Origin: Methylobacter sp. KS41 | GTDB lineage: Bacteria; Pseudomonadota; Gammaproteobacteria; Methylococcales; Methylomonadaceae | Direction: 5' to 3' | Length of the DNA stretch: 64,000 nucleotides | Assembly (NCBI GenBank): GCA_002862125.1 | Contig: PHSP01000001.1 | Location: 1,054,001 to 1,118,000, forward strand | Shown: positions 39,424 through 48,148 of the stretch, piece by piece | Numbering within the stretch: the first letter of the stretch is position 1 | Layout of the letters: each line of letters opens with the position of its first letter | Notes under the pieces: generated by a model | What the model was told of the DNA's origin: nothing | What the model saw: only the letters and a program-made list of their open reading frames with translations | Databases searched by the model: none | Position numbers and translations under genes: made by a program

Positions 39424-40182
39424 TTATAGTATTCGAAATGGCTTTAGGGTCTTGTGAATCACAGCATAATGGATTTTTTTAAACCAAATACTAATGTACA
39501 TGCGCTTAAGCAGTTTGAGCCTTTCTAATACCGGCCGCACGGGAAGCAACTGCGTGGCTTGCGGAATATACCAGCAATTCCTATTTAATCGCCGTACCAA
39601 TTTATATCCTTGCTGCTTTAAAAAAAAATGCTTTTTCAAGTACAGATGCTTGTCTTCAAGCAAAATTAATTGCGGCTGATATATACTAAAATCCAAACCC
39701 AACAATACGTCCATTTCCGCGCCCTCTACATCAATCGATAAAAAATCAATATGTTGAATATTTTGTGACTGCAAAATATGGGTCAAGGTATCGGCTTTAA
39801 CTTCTATACTGTTATGGTGTTGATAATTATGCTCATCGGCATTTTTTTCCAATGACGCATGTCCAGTCACTTCTTGATTACTCTCGTCTAGTGGAATATT
39901 TAATATCATAGCGCCGATATTATCTGGACAAGTACAGGCTACTTCAACGACCTTCGCTTTAGGTCTGAGCCTAAGGGCTTTTTGCGCCAAGGCCGGGTTA
40001 GGCTCAACCAACACACACTGCCAATTAAGTTTTTCTTCTAAATGCAAAGACTGTGAGCAAACTGAAACGGGTTCATTCGCCCCGACCTCAACACAAATTC
40101 CATCTTGCAGGTGATGAAAAAATTGCCTGATTTGAGATTTTTCATATTCTTCGTTCACATCGTGAGCAGACATTGTTGCCAT
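39424..40182 (-). CDS. FkbM family methyltransferase
   Basis: A 252-residue SAM methyltransferase of the FkbM family, which O-methylates sugars and polyketides. ICVEVGANEPVS is the SAM loop, VLVEPNPALAQKA follows, and FLSIDVEGAEMDVLLGLDF is the FkbM hallmark. A second ATG nine bases in is possible. It probably methylates a glycan residue. It is separated from the FkbH cassette by ~380 bases that hold a gene fragment. Confidence 0.88.
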   Translation of the reverse strand: MATMSAHDVNEEYEKSQIRQFFHHLQDGICVEVGANEPVSVCSQSLHLEEKLNWQCVLVEPNPALAQKALRLRPKAKVVEVACTCPDNIGAMILNIPLDESNQEVTGHASLEKNADEHNYQHHNSIEVKADTLTHILQSQNIQHIDFLSIDVEGAEMDVLLGLDFSIYQPQLILLEDKHLYLKKHFFLKQQGYKLVRRLNRNCWYIPQATQLLPVRPVLERLKLLKRMYISIWFKKIHYAVIHKTLKPFRIL

Positions 40183-40294
40183 ATTGGTTAACCTATGATG
40201 GATTTGTGATGAAGATTCAAGAGGGGCAGCCTCAATTTAAAGCAGCCGCTACCGAAGAATCGCCAAAGAGATTTATTTTTTGCCTAAACCGTGT

Positions 40295-40561
40295 TCACTT
40301 TTGAGCCGGCAAAACTAATGCCCATAAATTTAAAATGCCCGTAGGCCGGGTTGTTTCCAGCGCATATCGCAAAATAAAATCGAAATTTATATTCGTATTA
40401 ATAAACCAGTGATCTTGCTCGATCAAATTGTTCGAGTAATTAATCTGACAAATTTCTATAACATTAATAGAAATGGTAGGGTAGAAAAATTTTTTATACC
40501 GGACTTTGCTTAACACTCCGGGAGCACCTTTGCCGAAGACGGCCTGAGCAAAGTTGTCAGA
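40295..40561 (-). pseudogene. C-terminal gene fragment, unrecognised
   Basis: An open stretch on the cassette strand reads SDNFAQAVFGKGAPG then VLSKVRYKK and ends LVLPAQK. It begins directly after the SGNH gene stop without an ATG; only an internal GTG at 40516 could start a 73-residue product. The composition looks protein-like. I do not recognise the family; it may be the tail of a deleted gene. Confidence 0.3.
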
Positions 40562-40565
40562 ACCA

Positions 40566-41522
40566 TTAATTCAGACGTTTCGAAATTTCTTTTGACAGTT
40601 TTTCAGCGCCGTTTTTGTTTGGATGAAAGCCGTCATAGAAGTCTTGATTATTTAAAAAGCCAGTTAAATCAACAACATCAATTTTCGGAATTAATTCCTT
40701 TATTTTTGTCATGTTTGAATTGTGAGCTTCATTATTCAACTGATACAGATCAGGATTTATAGGCATAATTATCAAATGGTACTTAATGCCTCTTTTTTGT
40801 AAAAACTTATCAATCTTCAAAAGAAAATTAATTTTTTCATTTGAAATCTTCATTTTATCGTAATCAAATTCAACGGAATAATTTGGGTAATTTGGATGCC
40901 TGCTTAAAGTATAAGTATGCGGAAAATAAATATCGTGAAAAAGACTTTCATTGAGCGGTTCATTATCTATAACCTTTCGTATTTCGTTGTGGAAGGCTGT
41001 TCGCAGCATATTTCTAGCCTCATATAATATTTTAATATTGCTCTCAAAAAAAACAGGATTCAAAGTATCCAAGTATTCTTCCATATACGGATCAACTTCA
41101 AAACCATAAAATCGCATACTTAATGCAACCTGTTTATCTAAACCTAATATCCCATAGCTAAATTCTGAATAATCAATACAATGAATAATATGTTTTGTCG
41201 ATGCTGGTAATTTAGAAAAGAAATATGAGCCTTCACTCACAGACTGAGCAGGCGATGATAAATTGAATGCAATGGGGGTATTTATCAGATTATTTGAAAT
41301 TGTTTTGGCATTTACTCCAAACATGGCTTTACTATCTCCAAAAACTAAAATTTCAGGCGATAGATATTTATTTTTAATTGTTTCAACTATTGTTTTGTGA
41401 CGGCTATAATCGTTAGGTAAAAAATTAAAATATCTGCTTTCGGCATACATTAGTATTGCCAATAATAATAAAACGGCTAATGAATAAATAAACATTCGCT
41501 TTAAAAATTTATTCATAAGCAT
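40566..41522 (-). CDS. SGNH/GDSL-like membrane-anchored protein, MBOAT partner
   Basis: A ~318-residue protein with one N-terminal membrane helix (about residues 8-27) and a periplasmic SGNH-like domain: LVFGDSKAMFGV (block I, GDS) and FYDGFHPNKNGAEKL (block V, DxxH). This is the AlgX/AlgJ/PatB plan, in which the SGNH partner finishes O-acyl transfer started by an MBOAT protein. It begins three bases after the MBOAT stop. It is the last gene of the six-gene cassette. The reading is very AT-rich. Confidence 0.75.
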   Translation of the reverse strand: MLMNKFLKRMFIYSLAVLLLLAILMYAESRYFNFLPNDYSRHKTIVETIKNKYLSPEILVFGDSKAMFGVNAKTISNNLINTPIAFNLSSPAQSVSEGSYFFSKLPASTKHIIHCIDYSEFSYGILGLDKQVALSMRFYGFEVDPYMEEYLDTLNPVFFESNIKILYEARNMLRTAFHNEIRKVIDNEPLNESLFHDIYFPHTYTLSRHPNYPNYSVEFDYDKMKISNEKINFLLKIDKFLQKRGIKYHLIIMPINPDLYQLNNEAHNSNMTKIKELIPKIDVVDLTGFLNNQDFYDGFHPNKNGAEKLSKEISKRLN

Positions 41523-41527
41523 CAATT

Positions 41528-42982
41528 TTAAAAGTTGAAGTAAATATAGCTTTTCATGGAACCACTAAAAAAATATAACGCGAGCACAATAAACAAGATA
41601 TTAACAATTTGGATTGAAAGTCCTCTTTTACTAATTCCATTGAATACAAAATCATTAAAACGATACTTCCATTCAACTATAAAAAATATTGCGATAAAAA
41701 ACAGTGAAATTATTGCCGTGGTATTTTCTTCACCCCTAAACTTTGGTATTGATAAAATTGATGGGCTAAAAATCCTGTTTAAATATTCAATTGCATTTGA
41801 AATTGATTCAGATCTAAAAATAATTAATGAGATCATGAACAAAGTAAATGTGCCTAACATATTGAAGAACTCTCTAAATGATGGCAACAGTTCATCTTTA
41901 GCCAACTTCTTTTTTTTATTCAAATTGCCAGTTAATATCAGGGGTATAAAATAACAGCCATGTAAAAACCCAAATAGCACATAAGTCCAATTTGCTCCAT
42001 GCCAAATTCCAATAATGGTAAAATTAAAAATGATTGCGGCAGTTAATCCCCAACTTCCATAATCTCTAAAAGCGATACTTAACGGAGTAAAGACATAATC
42101 TGTCAACCAATTAGTTAAAGAAATATGCCATTTACGCCAAAACTCTGCAATATTTTGAGCAAAGAATGGAAAATCAAAATTCTTTGAAATAGAAAACCCC
42201 ATCAAGCGGGAAATTCCTATTGCCATATCAGAATATCCGGAAAAGTCAGCATACAACTGTATTGTGTAAAGGAAAGAATTTAAGATTAAAGTGCTTGAAG
42301 GCAGTTCAAGATAATTTTTAAAAACCACATTTGTGATTACGCCACAATTATCAGCAATTACTAATTTTTTGAATAAGCCCCAGATAATTAAGAAAAAACC
42401 ATCAATTCCCTTGTGATAATCAAGCTCTCTTTTGTTTTCTAACTGAGGAATCAGGTTCTTTGCCCTGTCAATAGGGCCGGACAATATTGAGGGAAAAAAA
42501 GAAACATAGGTGAAAAAAACAACCCAATTTTTAGTAGCTTTTATTTTTTCATTATGCACATCCAACACGTAACTAATCGTTCTAAAGGTAAAAAAACTTA
42601 TTCCCAAAGGAAGAGCTATGTTTAAAGTAAGAGTGTTCAGGTTAATTCCAATTAAATGAAATGCATCTTTAAAGGACGTAATAAAGAAATTGAAATACTT
42701 AAAAAAGGCCAAGCCACCTATTCCCTGCACTAAACCAACATAGAGTAACCATTGCTTATGTTTAGGGTTCAATGTTTTTTCTATGTATATCCCCAAAAAA
42801 TAATTTAACGCGGAAATTCCAATTAAATAAGAAAGAAAACGCCAGTCCGACCAAGCATAAAATATATATCCTGCAACTAATAAAAGGAGATTTTGAAGTT
42901 TTAAATCCTTATTGGTTACAAACCAATATAAGATGAAAAATGCTACAAAAAAATAAACAAATTCAAAAGAGTTAAAAAGCAT
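41528..42982 (-). CDS. MBOAT family O-acyltransferase (AlgI/DltB-like)
   Basis: A 484-residue multi-pass membrane protein. YADFSGYSDMAIGISRLMG and EFWRKWHISLTNWLTDYVF are conserved MBOAT segments, and IIGIWHGANWTYVLFGFLHG contains the catalytic histidine. These proteins move an acyl group from a cytoplasmic donor (acyl-CoA, acyl-ACP or acyl carrier) across the membrane to a glycan. Here an ACP gene and acyl-processing enzymes lie directly upstream in the same operon, so an acyl-ACP donor is plausible, as for DltB with DltC. Confidence 0.92.
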   Translation of the reverse strand: MLFNSFEFVYFFVAFFILYWFVTNKDLKLQNLLLLVAGYIFYAWSDWRFLSYLIGISALNYFLGIYIEKTLNPKHKQWLLYVGLVQGIGGLAFFKYFNFFITSFKDAFHLIGINLNTLTLNIALPLGISFFTFRTISYVLDVHNEKIKATKNWVVFFTYVSFFPSILSGPIDRAKNLIPQLENKRELDYHKGIDGFFLIIWGLFKKLVIADNCGVITNVVFKNYLELPSSTLILNSFLYTIQLYADFSGYSDMAIGISRLMGFSISKNFDFPFFAQNIAEFWRKWHISLTNWLTDYVFTPLSIAFRDYGSWGLTAAIIFNFTIIGIWHGANWTYVLFGFLHGCYFIPLILTGNLNKKKKLAKDELLPSFREFFNMLGTFTLFMISLIIFRSESISNAIEYLNRIFSPSILSIPKFRGEENTTAIISLFFIAIFFIVEWKYRFNDFVFNGISKRGLSIQIVNILFIVLALYFFSGSMKSYIYFNF

Positions 42983-42994
42983 ACTTAGTTCAAT

Positions 42995-43714
42995 TTAGGA
43001 TTGAACACCAGCATTCATAACTATATCAATCCCATTTATCTGATTTGAAGCATTAACAAGAAATGAAACAGTTTCTGCAACCTCATGCACTGTCAGTAAG
43101 CTTTTAAGCGGGTGATTCTCTATAATTTGTTCAACCATCCTTTCATCTATGCCAGCTGTCAGATTAGTTTGCATAAATGATGGTGAAACAGAATTAGATG
43201 AAATATTAAATCTTGCATTTTCGCTTGCCCAGACCTTGGTTAATTTTTCCAGGTAAGCTTTGTTTGCAATGTAGACTGAGGACCCCAAGGGCGGGGTATT
43301 TAGCAAAGCAGAAGTTAAAATAGTAATTATTTTTCCTCTTTTTTTACTACGAAAAACCAGAATAGCTGCTTGAGTGATTTCAATGACAGAAATTATATTT
43401 TCTTTAAAATCATTTAAGAATTCAACTGCATGCACCTTGTGGAAATATGATTTTAAGAACTCTCCGTTATATGCATTATTTATTAAAACATCAATATCCA
43501 GTTTCTTTAAACTATCCGTTAGTAATTTCAGCTCTATAGTATTCCCAAAATCACATTTGATTGGTATGGTATTAGGTAAATCGGACTTTATTCTCTTTGC
43601 ATTTTCAGATGATTTATTAAAAGTAAAATAGATAATATTATCAGGATCCTGAGCCAGCTTTCTTGTTATTGCTTCTCCCAAGCCGGAAGCTCCTCCCGTT
43701 ATTAATATATTCAA
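42995..43714 (-). CDS. SDR family oxidoreductase
   Basis: A 239-residue short-chain dehydrogenase. The cofactor loop TGGASGLGEAI is TGxxxGxG, NNAY is close to the NNAG motif, and the catalytic Ser (TSALL) with YIANK (YxxxK) is intact. The gene uses TTG as start, overlapping the MaoC stop (ATTGA), so translation is probably coupled. With MaoC and ACP it resembles a 3-ketoacyl-ACP reductase step of a small acyl-building route. Confidence 0.88.
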   Translation of the reverse strand: MNILITGGASGLGEAITRKLAQDPDNIIYFTFNKSSENAKRIKSDLPNTIPIKCDFGNTIELKLLTDSLKKLDIDVLINNAYNGEFLKSYFHKVHAVEFLNDFKENIISVIEITQAAILVFRSKKRGKIITILTSALLNTPPLGSSVYIANKAYLEKLTKVWASENARFNISSNSVSPSFMQTNLTAGIDERMVEQIIENHPLKSLLTVHEVAETVSFLVNASNQINGIDIVMNAGVQS

Positions 43715-44109
43715 TTTAGTAAACCAATTTGTATTTGGCCTTTGGCCACAATACTTGATGTTGCATTTTCAAAATAATACTTAAACTCAACTGTATTCAC
43801 CGATTCATAAATACCCGTTATCACAGCCTTAAAATGCAATTCATCATTTATATAGACGGCATTTTTAAATTCAATTTTCTGTGAATGAATTATTACATTT
43901 TTTACAGGCAAACACTCCCCGATAAAATAGGAAATAAATCCATGCAGAATATTGCCATGCATTACCCTGCCCTTAAACCCTTTAGTTTTGGCAAAGTTCT
44001 CGTCTGTATGTAACGGGTTTTCATCTTTAAATAATTTAATGAACCCCGCGTATATTTCAGGTGAAACAATAAAGAGTTTATCAAAAGTATCGTCCAGCTT
44101 AAAAATCAT
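43711..44109 (-). CDS. MaoC-like dehydratase
   Basis: A ~132-residue hot-dog protein with FKDENPLHTDENFAK (catalytic Asp/His) and GRVMHGNILHGFIS. ATG 44109 overlaps the ACP stop as ATGA, implying coupled translation; the frame's first ATG at 44130 lies inside the ACP gene. It sits between ACP and SDR genes, suggesting that it hydrates or dehydrates an ACP-bound intermediate. Confidence 0.87.
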   Translation of the reverse strand: MIFKLDDTFDKLFIVSPEIYAGFIKLFKDENPLHTDENFAKTKGFKGRVMHGNILHGFISYFIGECLPVKNVIIHSQKIEFKNAVYINDELHFKAVITGIYESVNTVEFKYYFENATSSIVAKGQIQIGLLN

Positions 44110-44348
44110 ACTCCTTTTTCCTGGATGCAAGTTAACATTTCTCCCACATTATTCCAGCTTTGTATTTCTTTTGAGGTAAACCGTATTTTAAAATGTTTTT
44201 CGATTGCCACAACTAACTGTATATGGGTTAATGAATCCCATTCCTCAACATCATTTGCGGTTGTGGCTTCGGTAATTATTACCTGATCATTATCAAGGGT
44301 ATCAATAAAAATATCATTTACCTGTTTTAATATGTCTTCTATTTTCAT
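44106..44348 (-). CDS. Acyl carrier protein
   Basis: An 80-residue carrier protein whose phosphopantetheine site EEWDSLTHIQL places the modified serine at residue 39. The protein is more divergent than fatty-acid AcpP (no DSLDTVEL), which fits a dedicated pathway carrier. It starts two bases after the fkbH stop and overlaps the MaoC gene. It is the probable acyl donor platform of the cassette. Confidence 0.9.
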   Translation of the reverse strand: MKIEDILKQVNDIFIDTLDNDQVIITEATTANDVEEWDSLTHIQLVVAIEKHFKIRFTSKEIQSWNNVGEMLTCIQEKGV

Positions 44349-44350
44349 AA

Positions 44351-46072
44351 TTACCTAATTTTTATAAAACTCTTTTTCTGTTCGTAATTGATCAAAGGTA
44401 ATTCCCAATAATCATTGTTTTTTTCAAATCCTAAATTAAAGTAATGGTCTTTAACCATATCATTTTTGGCTGTTGGAAGGTATTCGCCTTTTAATATTCT
44501 AAATCCTTTTTCTTTTGCAAAAGTTGCAATTGTATTCAAAACAAAATTTTCCATCCCTCGCTTTAGTACCCTGCAACTCATCAACCAGGTATTAATAAAT
44601 ACACACTGACAATTTTCCTTTTGTAAAATAACCACACATATCAAGCCATTGTCCCCAAATTTATCCTCAAGGGTAAATGCGAAAGTAAAATGATTTTCTG
44701 ATAAAGCAAGGGCTTCAATATCTGCATCGGTATAATTTACTTTTCTCAGGTTAAATTGATTGGACCGCTGAGAAAGTTGGGCAACGCGGGGGGTATTAAA
44801 TTTATTGAACGGCTGAACTAAAGAAATCATGTTCAAGCTTTTCAGGAAATCATCTTCATTCGTAAATTTTTGCTGAACTAAATTTCTTTTCGCTTCTATT
44901 TGATAAAGCTTTGTCCTTTCGGTATCTTCAAATGAAAAGGAGATTGTTTCAAAAAGGTTTAAAGAATACAGATATTCTAAAAAATCAGCAGGGTCTTCCG
45001 GTAACTCAGGAACGCAAATACCGGGAATATTTTCCCGCACGATACTTCTTTCAAAAGGGTTGTCATCTAAAAAAACCATCGAATCAAAACCAATATTCAA
45101 AACCCTTTGTATGTGTCTGATATTGTCTGCCTTGTTTTCCCAGTTGGCAATAAATACAGCGATATCTTCTAGATCTAAAACCATATCCGGATGGCTTTCA
45201 AAAGGCTCAATAGCAACAGCCTCAGTATTTTTACTGCAAACAGCAACAATTATCCCTCTATTCTTTAGTTTTTTTACCCAATATTGAAATTCCGAAAACG
45301 CTTTTCCGATTCCTAAATTGCCTATCTGAATATTCTCCAACCCATCATCGCCAATTATTCCGCCCCAAGTGGTATTGTCCAAATCCAATATGACACACTT
45401 TTTAATTGTTCCATGGATTGCGCTGATTAGGTCAACTGTTCTAGCGGCCACTTTTGGTAAAACATCAATGCTCAATACCATTTCTGTATTAATGTAAACA
45501 GAAGTATGAAAAAAATTTGCCTTTCCAACCTGATTTTGTATAGAAGAAATGTCGCACAAGAATAAGCCAGTGTTTTGGGATGCATACAACATCAACTCAT
45601 AATTGAGTTTACGCAATTGAAATAAAAAAGAAGATTCTGTTTTATTGGCATGATTTCCAAAAACAGCATCGTCTATCTCCGTGTAATTATAAAAAATAAT
45701 TTTAGCCTGGGCGTTTTTTGCTAAAGCCAAATAGATATTTGTCATTGACTCCAATTCAAATGACGCAAACAAAGAATGCTGCTCCGGCTTTAGCTTATTA
45801 TATTTCCCGAGTAATTTATGAGATGATTGGAATACTATCACTATTTCCGGCTTGAATTCATATAATTCAGATGAGGGGTCGAAAACCTGGCGCTCTATCT
45901 GATTAAAGTCAGCCTCCTGTATTTGCAGGTCAAAGCCCTTTTCATAGCCCTCTCCTCGCAATGCCTGAACCAGAAACTGAGTTGCGCTATCACCTAAAAC
46001 TGCAACTTTAATTGCCTTTAATCCGTAAAAATCCTTTTTTAAATTCTTTTTTAATTGTGAAAAATCTTTCAT
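44351..46072 (-). CDS. FkbH-like HAD-IIIC family protein
   Basis: A 573-residue multidomain protein. An N-terminal SGNH-like segment has VAVLGDSATQFL; a HAD-IIIC phosphatase-like core has KKCVILDLDNTTWGGIIGD (DxDxT, Asp230 and Asp232); the C-terminus is GNAT-like (NTWLMSCRVLKRGMENF). FkbH proteins load a glyceryl unit from 1,3-bisphosphoglycerate onto an ACP in polyketide pathways. Directly next to an ACP gene here, a similar loading reaction is the best inference, although surface-glycan homologues may use other substrates. It is the first gene of the cassette. Confidence 0.88.
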   Translation of the reverse strand: MKDFSQLKKNLKKDFYGLKAIKVAVLGDSATQFLVQALRGEGYEKGFDLQIQEADFNQIERQVFDPSSELYEFKPEIVIVFQSSHKLLGKYNKLKPEQHSLFASFELESMTNIYLALAKNAQAKIIFYNYTEIDDAVFGNHANKTESSFLFQLRKLNYELMLYASQNTGLFLCDISSIQNQVGKANFFHTSVYINTEMVLSIDVLPKVAARTVDLISAIHGTIKKCVILDLDNTTWGGIIGDDGLENIQIGNLGIGKAFSEFQYWVKKLKNRGIIVAVCSKNTEAVAIEPFESHPDMVLDLEDIAVFIANWENKADNIRHIQRVLNIGFDSMVFLDDNPFERSIVRENIPGICVPELPEDPADFLEYLYSLNLFETISFSFEDTERTKLYQIEAKRNLVQQKFTNEDDFLKSLNMISLVQPFNKFNTPRVAQLSQRSNQFNLRKVNYTDADIEALALSENHFTFAFTLEDKFGDNGLICVVILQKENCQCVFINTWLMSCRVLKRGMENFVLNTIATFAKEKGFRILKGEYLPTAKNDMVKDHYFNLGFEKNNDYWELPLINYEQKKSFIKIR

Positions 46073-46238
46073 CTCATTATTTTTTCAAAAACGCTGTAAA
46101 TTTTTATGTAACAACTCAAGTTTCGGAGTTCATTATTAAACTATAAATTCAACAAGATATTACATAATAAAAAACAAGCTTCCTCAGTGATGTAATATTG
46201 TTTTCTTGGAAAACGAACGTAACCGTAAGGAGACTTCA

Positions 46239-46286
46239 ATGGCTATTGACTCAAAAACCCCAAAGCTTACCGGTATTGATTGTTGA
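46239..46286 (+). other. 15-codon ORF with strong Shine-Dalgarno, probable gene scar
   Basis: AAGGAG at 46227-46232 sits six bases before ATG 46239, an excellent initiation site. The reading MAIDSKTPKLTGIDC stops at TGA; past it the same frame reads FSGKDAINII before TAG. No known peptide is recognised. It may be the head of a deleted gene, or a short regulatory peptide, in the 250-base gap upstream of the cassette. Confidence 0.3.
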
Positions 46287-46326
46287 TTTTCAGGTAAAGA
46301 TGCAATAAACATTATCTAGCCGGCTT

Positions 46327-47409
46327 TTAACGGGTCAGTTTATGAGCATAATCTATTGCCGGCTTTTCAACCAAATAGTAAACAAGCGCACTCAATACCA
46401 TGCTGAATACCATAGTAAAAACTATATATAATGATAAATGCAACGTCATCAGCCAATGAGGCGCTTTATTTTTCAAGTACCAAAATAACGAATATAAAAT
46501 AACCGGATGAAGCAGATAAAGGGAATAGCTAATAGTTCCAATCCATACCATAAACCTGTTTTTAATTTTAAAAACCAGATTACCGATAATAAACATAGAA
46601 AGCCCTAACGAATAACTTTTCCCAAGCCGGAGCAAATGAGAGTCCTGAGTTATACTTCCTTGTAAAAAGGCGGATAATGCGGGCATAAAAACAATAATTG
46701 TCAACACATAAAGCAACCACTGTAACTGAATTTTTCTTGTTGCCGCTATGATTAAAGCCTTTTTATCATCATACCAATACCTGAAAAAACCACCCCAAAA
46801 CATAATAGCCAAATGATAAGGCATGGCTTTTAAGGAGGAGCGTACTTCAGGTGATATTAAGTACATCTTGAACACTATAAAAAGAACGGTTAACAATGCA
46901 GACATTAAAAACAAGATTAATGGATCTTTTAATTTTCGATAAAAAAAAAGAATCCAGCATAAAACATAAAATGCCAGTTCGGTTTCCAGCGTCCAATATA
47001 AAGCAATTACGGACGGCTCACCCAATAACTCTGGCAACATAGTTATATTTGCACTAATGATGCTCCAGCTAAACGGCTTATCAAATAACCGCCACATACT
47101 AAATAAACCCAGCGGAATAGAAACCCAAAATGCAGGATATAATCGCAAGAACCTTCTTATAATGAATTTCTTACTGCCTTCAACTCTATTTCCATTCAAG
47201 CTTCGGCAAATGACAAATCCGCTGATTGCGAAAAAAATAACTACGCCTATTCTCCCCACATCCACCGACCAGGCCAAGTCATAAAGAGCGGTTCCTTGGG
47301 CAGAAGTTTCAGGTGACAGGCGCACAAAGACTTCGGATACATGTAGCCAGATTACCAGTAATGCAGCAATACCTCGCAAGGCGTCTATATGCGAAAATCG
47401 ATTAACCAT
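46327..47409 (-). CDS. Acyltransferase 3 family protein (OafA-like)
   Basis: A 360-residue integral membrane acyltransferase with about ten helices. The opening FSHIDALRGIAALLVIWLHVSEVF has the catalytic-type histidine and R of the family, and RRFLRLYPAFWVSI is the second conserved segment. ATG 47409 overlaps the AIM24 gene stop by eight bases and has AAAGGA upstream. Such proteins O-acetylate sugars in LPS or exopolysaccharide. It is the third distinct acyltransferase within 11 kb. Confidence 0.9.
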   Translation of the reverse strand: MVNRFSHIDALRGIAALLVIWLHVSEVFVRLSPETSAQGTALYDLAWSVDVGRIGVVIFFAISGFVICRSLNGNRVEGSKKFIIRRFLRLYPAFWVSIPLGLFSMWRLFDKPFSWSIISANITMLPELLGEPSVIALYWTLETELAFYVLCWILFFYRKLKDPLILFLMSALLTVLFIVFKMYLISPEVRSSLKAMPYHLAIMFWGGFFRYWYDDKKALIIAATRKIQLQWLLYVLTIIVFMPALSAFLQGSITQDSHLLRLGKSYSLGLSMFIIGNLVFKIKNRFMVWIGTISYSLYLLHPVILYSLFWYLKNKAPHWLMTLHLSLYIVFTMVFSMVLSALVYYLVEKPAIDYAHKLTR

Positions 47410-48106
47410 TAGCCGGCATTCCTTTAAGCAACCATGAGATAAAATTTTCACGATTACGCGAGCAAATAATAACCTTGCCTTTGCCCGAGAATTTTAACAC
47501 CATGCCCTCGCCACTGGTGACACTGTTCACCAGTTGACCTAAAAATCCGCTGGATTGTTGCGTCGTCACGGAAATTTCATGGCGTAATGAGCTATCCCAG
47601 GCCACTACATGAGTATTATCAATAATTATGTCCTTGCCGGGTTCAACATCCAGCACAAAACTTGAACCAAAACCCGACACCGCCAACTTGCCAACCCCCG
47701 TCGCTTCACAGATAAAAAAGCCGCCGGTTTGACCAAACACAGCCGTACCTATATTTTGTGTGCGCACATTCAAGCTAACGCCGCTTTCGGCAGCGACAAA
47801 CGCGCCATCAGTTATCCTGTAGCTGGTTGTGCCGACATCTAAAACCTGTATTGCACCAGGCAGCGTCGGCGATAACAAACAATCACCATCGCCTTGCACC
47901 GCTTCTATGTGTTGCTGGAAAAACGATTCGCCATTGGCAAAGCGGCGCATCAAGGCGCTGCCTATACCGCCAGTCATTTTTCCTTTTAGCTCTAAAGCGC
48001 TTTCCATCATCACCATAGCGTTGGATTCGCAATAAATCTTTTCACCGCGCAAAAGGCTGACGTGTAAAAAGGGGTCAATGTCACCCGTCACTGTAAATTG
48101 TGCCAT
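47402..48106 (-). CDS. AIM24/TIGR00266 family protein
   Basis: A 234-residue beta-rich protein of the TIGR00266/AIM24 family: MVMMESALELKGKMTGG, GSALMRRFANGESFF and RHEISVTTQQSSGFLGQLVNSV. The function in bacteria is unknown; the fold is a tryptophan-RNA-binding attenuator-like beta sandwich. Its stop overlaps the acyltransferase-3 start, so the two are probably co-translated. It follows the second MBOAT-SGNH pair after ~40 bases. Confidence 0.85.
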   Translation of the reverse strand: MAQFTVTGDIDPFLHVSLLRGEKIYCESNAMVMMESALELKGKMTGGIGSALMRRFANGESFFQQHIEAVQGDGDCLLSPTLPGAIQVLDVGTTSYRITDGAFVAAESGVSLNVRTQNIGTAVFGQTGGFFICEATGVGKLAVSGFGSSFVLDVEPGKDIIIDNTHVVAWDSSLRHEISVTTQQSSGFLGQLVNSVTSGEGMVLKFSGKGKVIICSRNRENFISWLLKGMPANG

Positions 48107-48148
48107 TTTTATCTACTCTCAAGTATAGTTACTAACTTTTACACTCAT

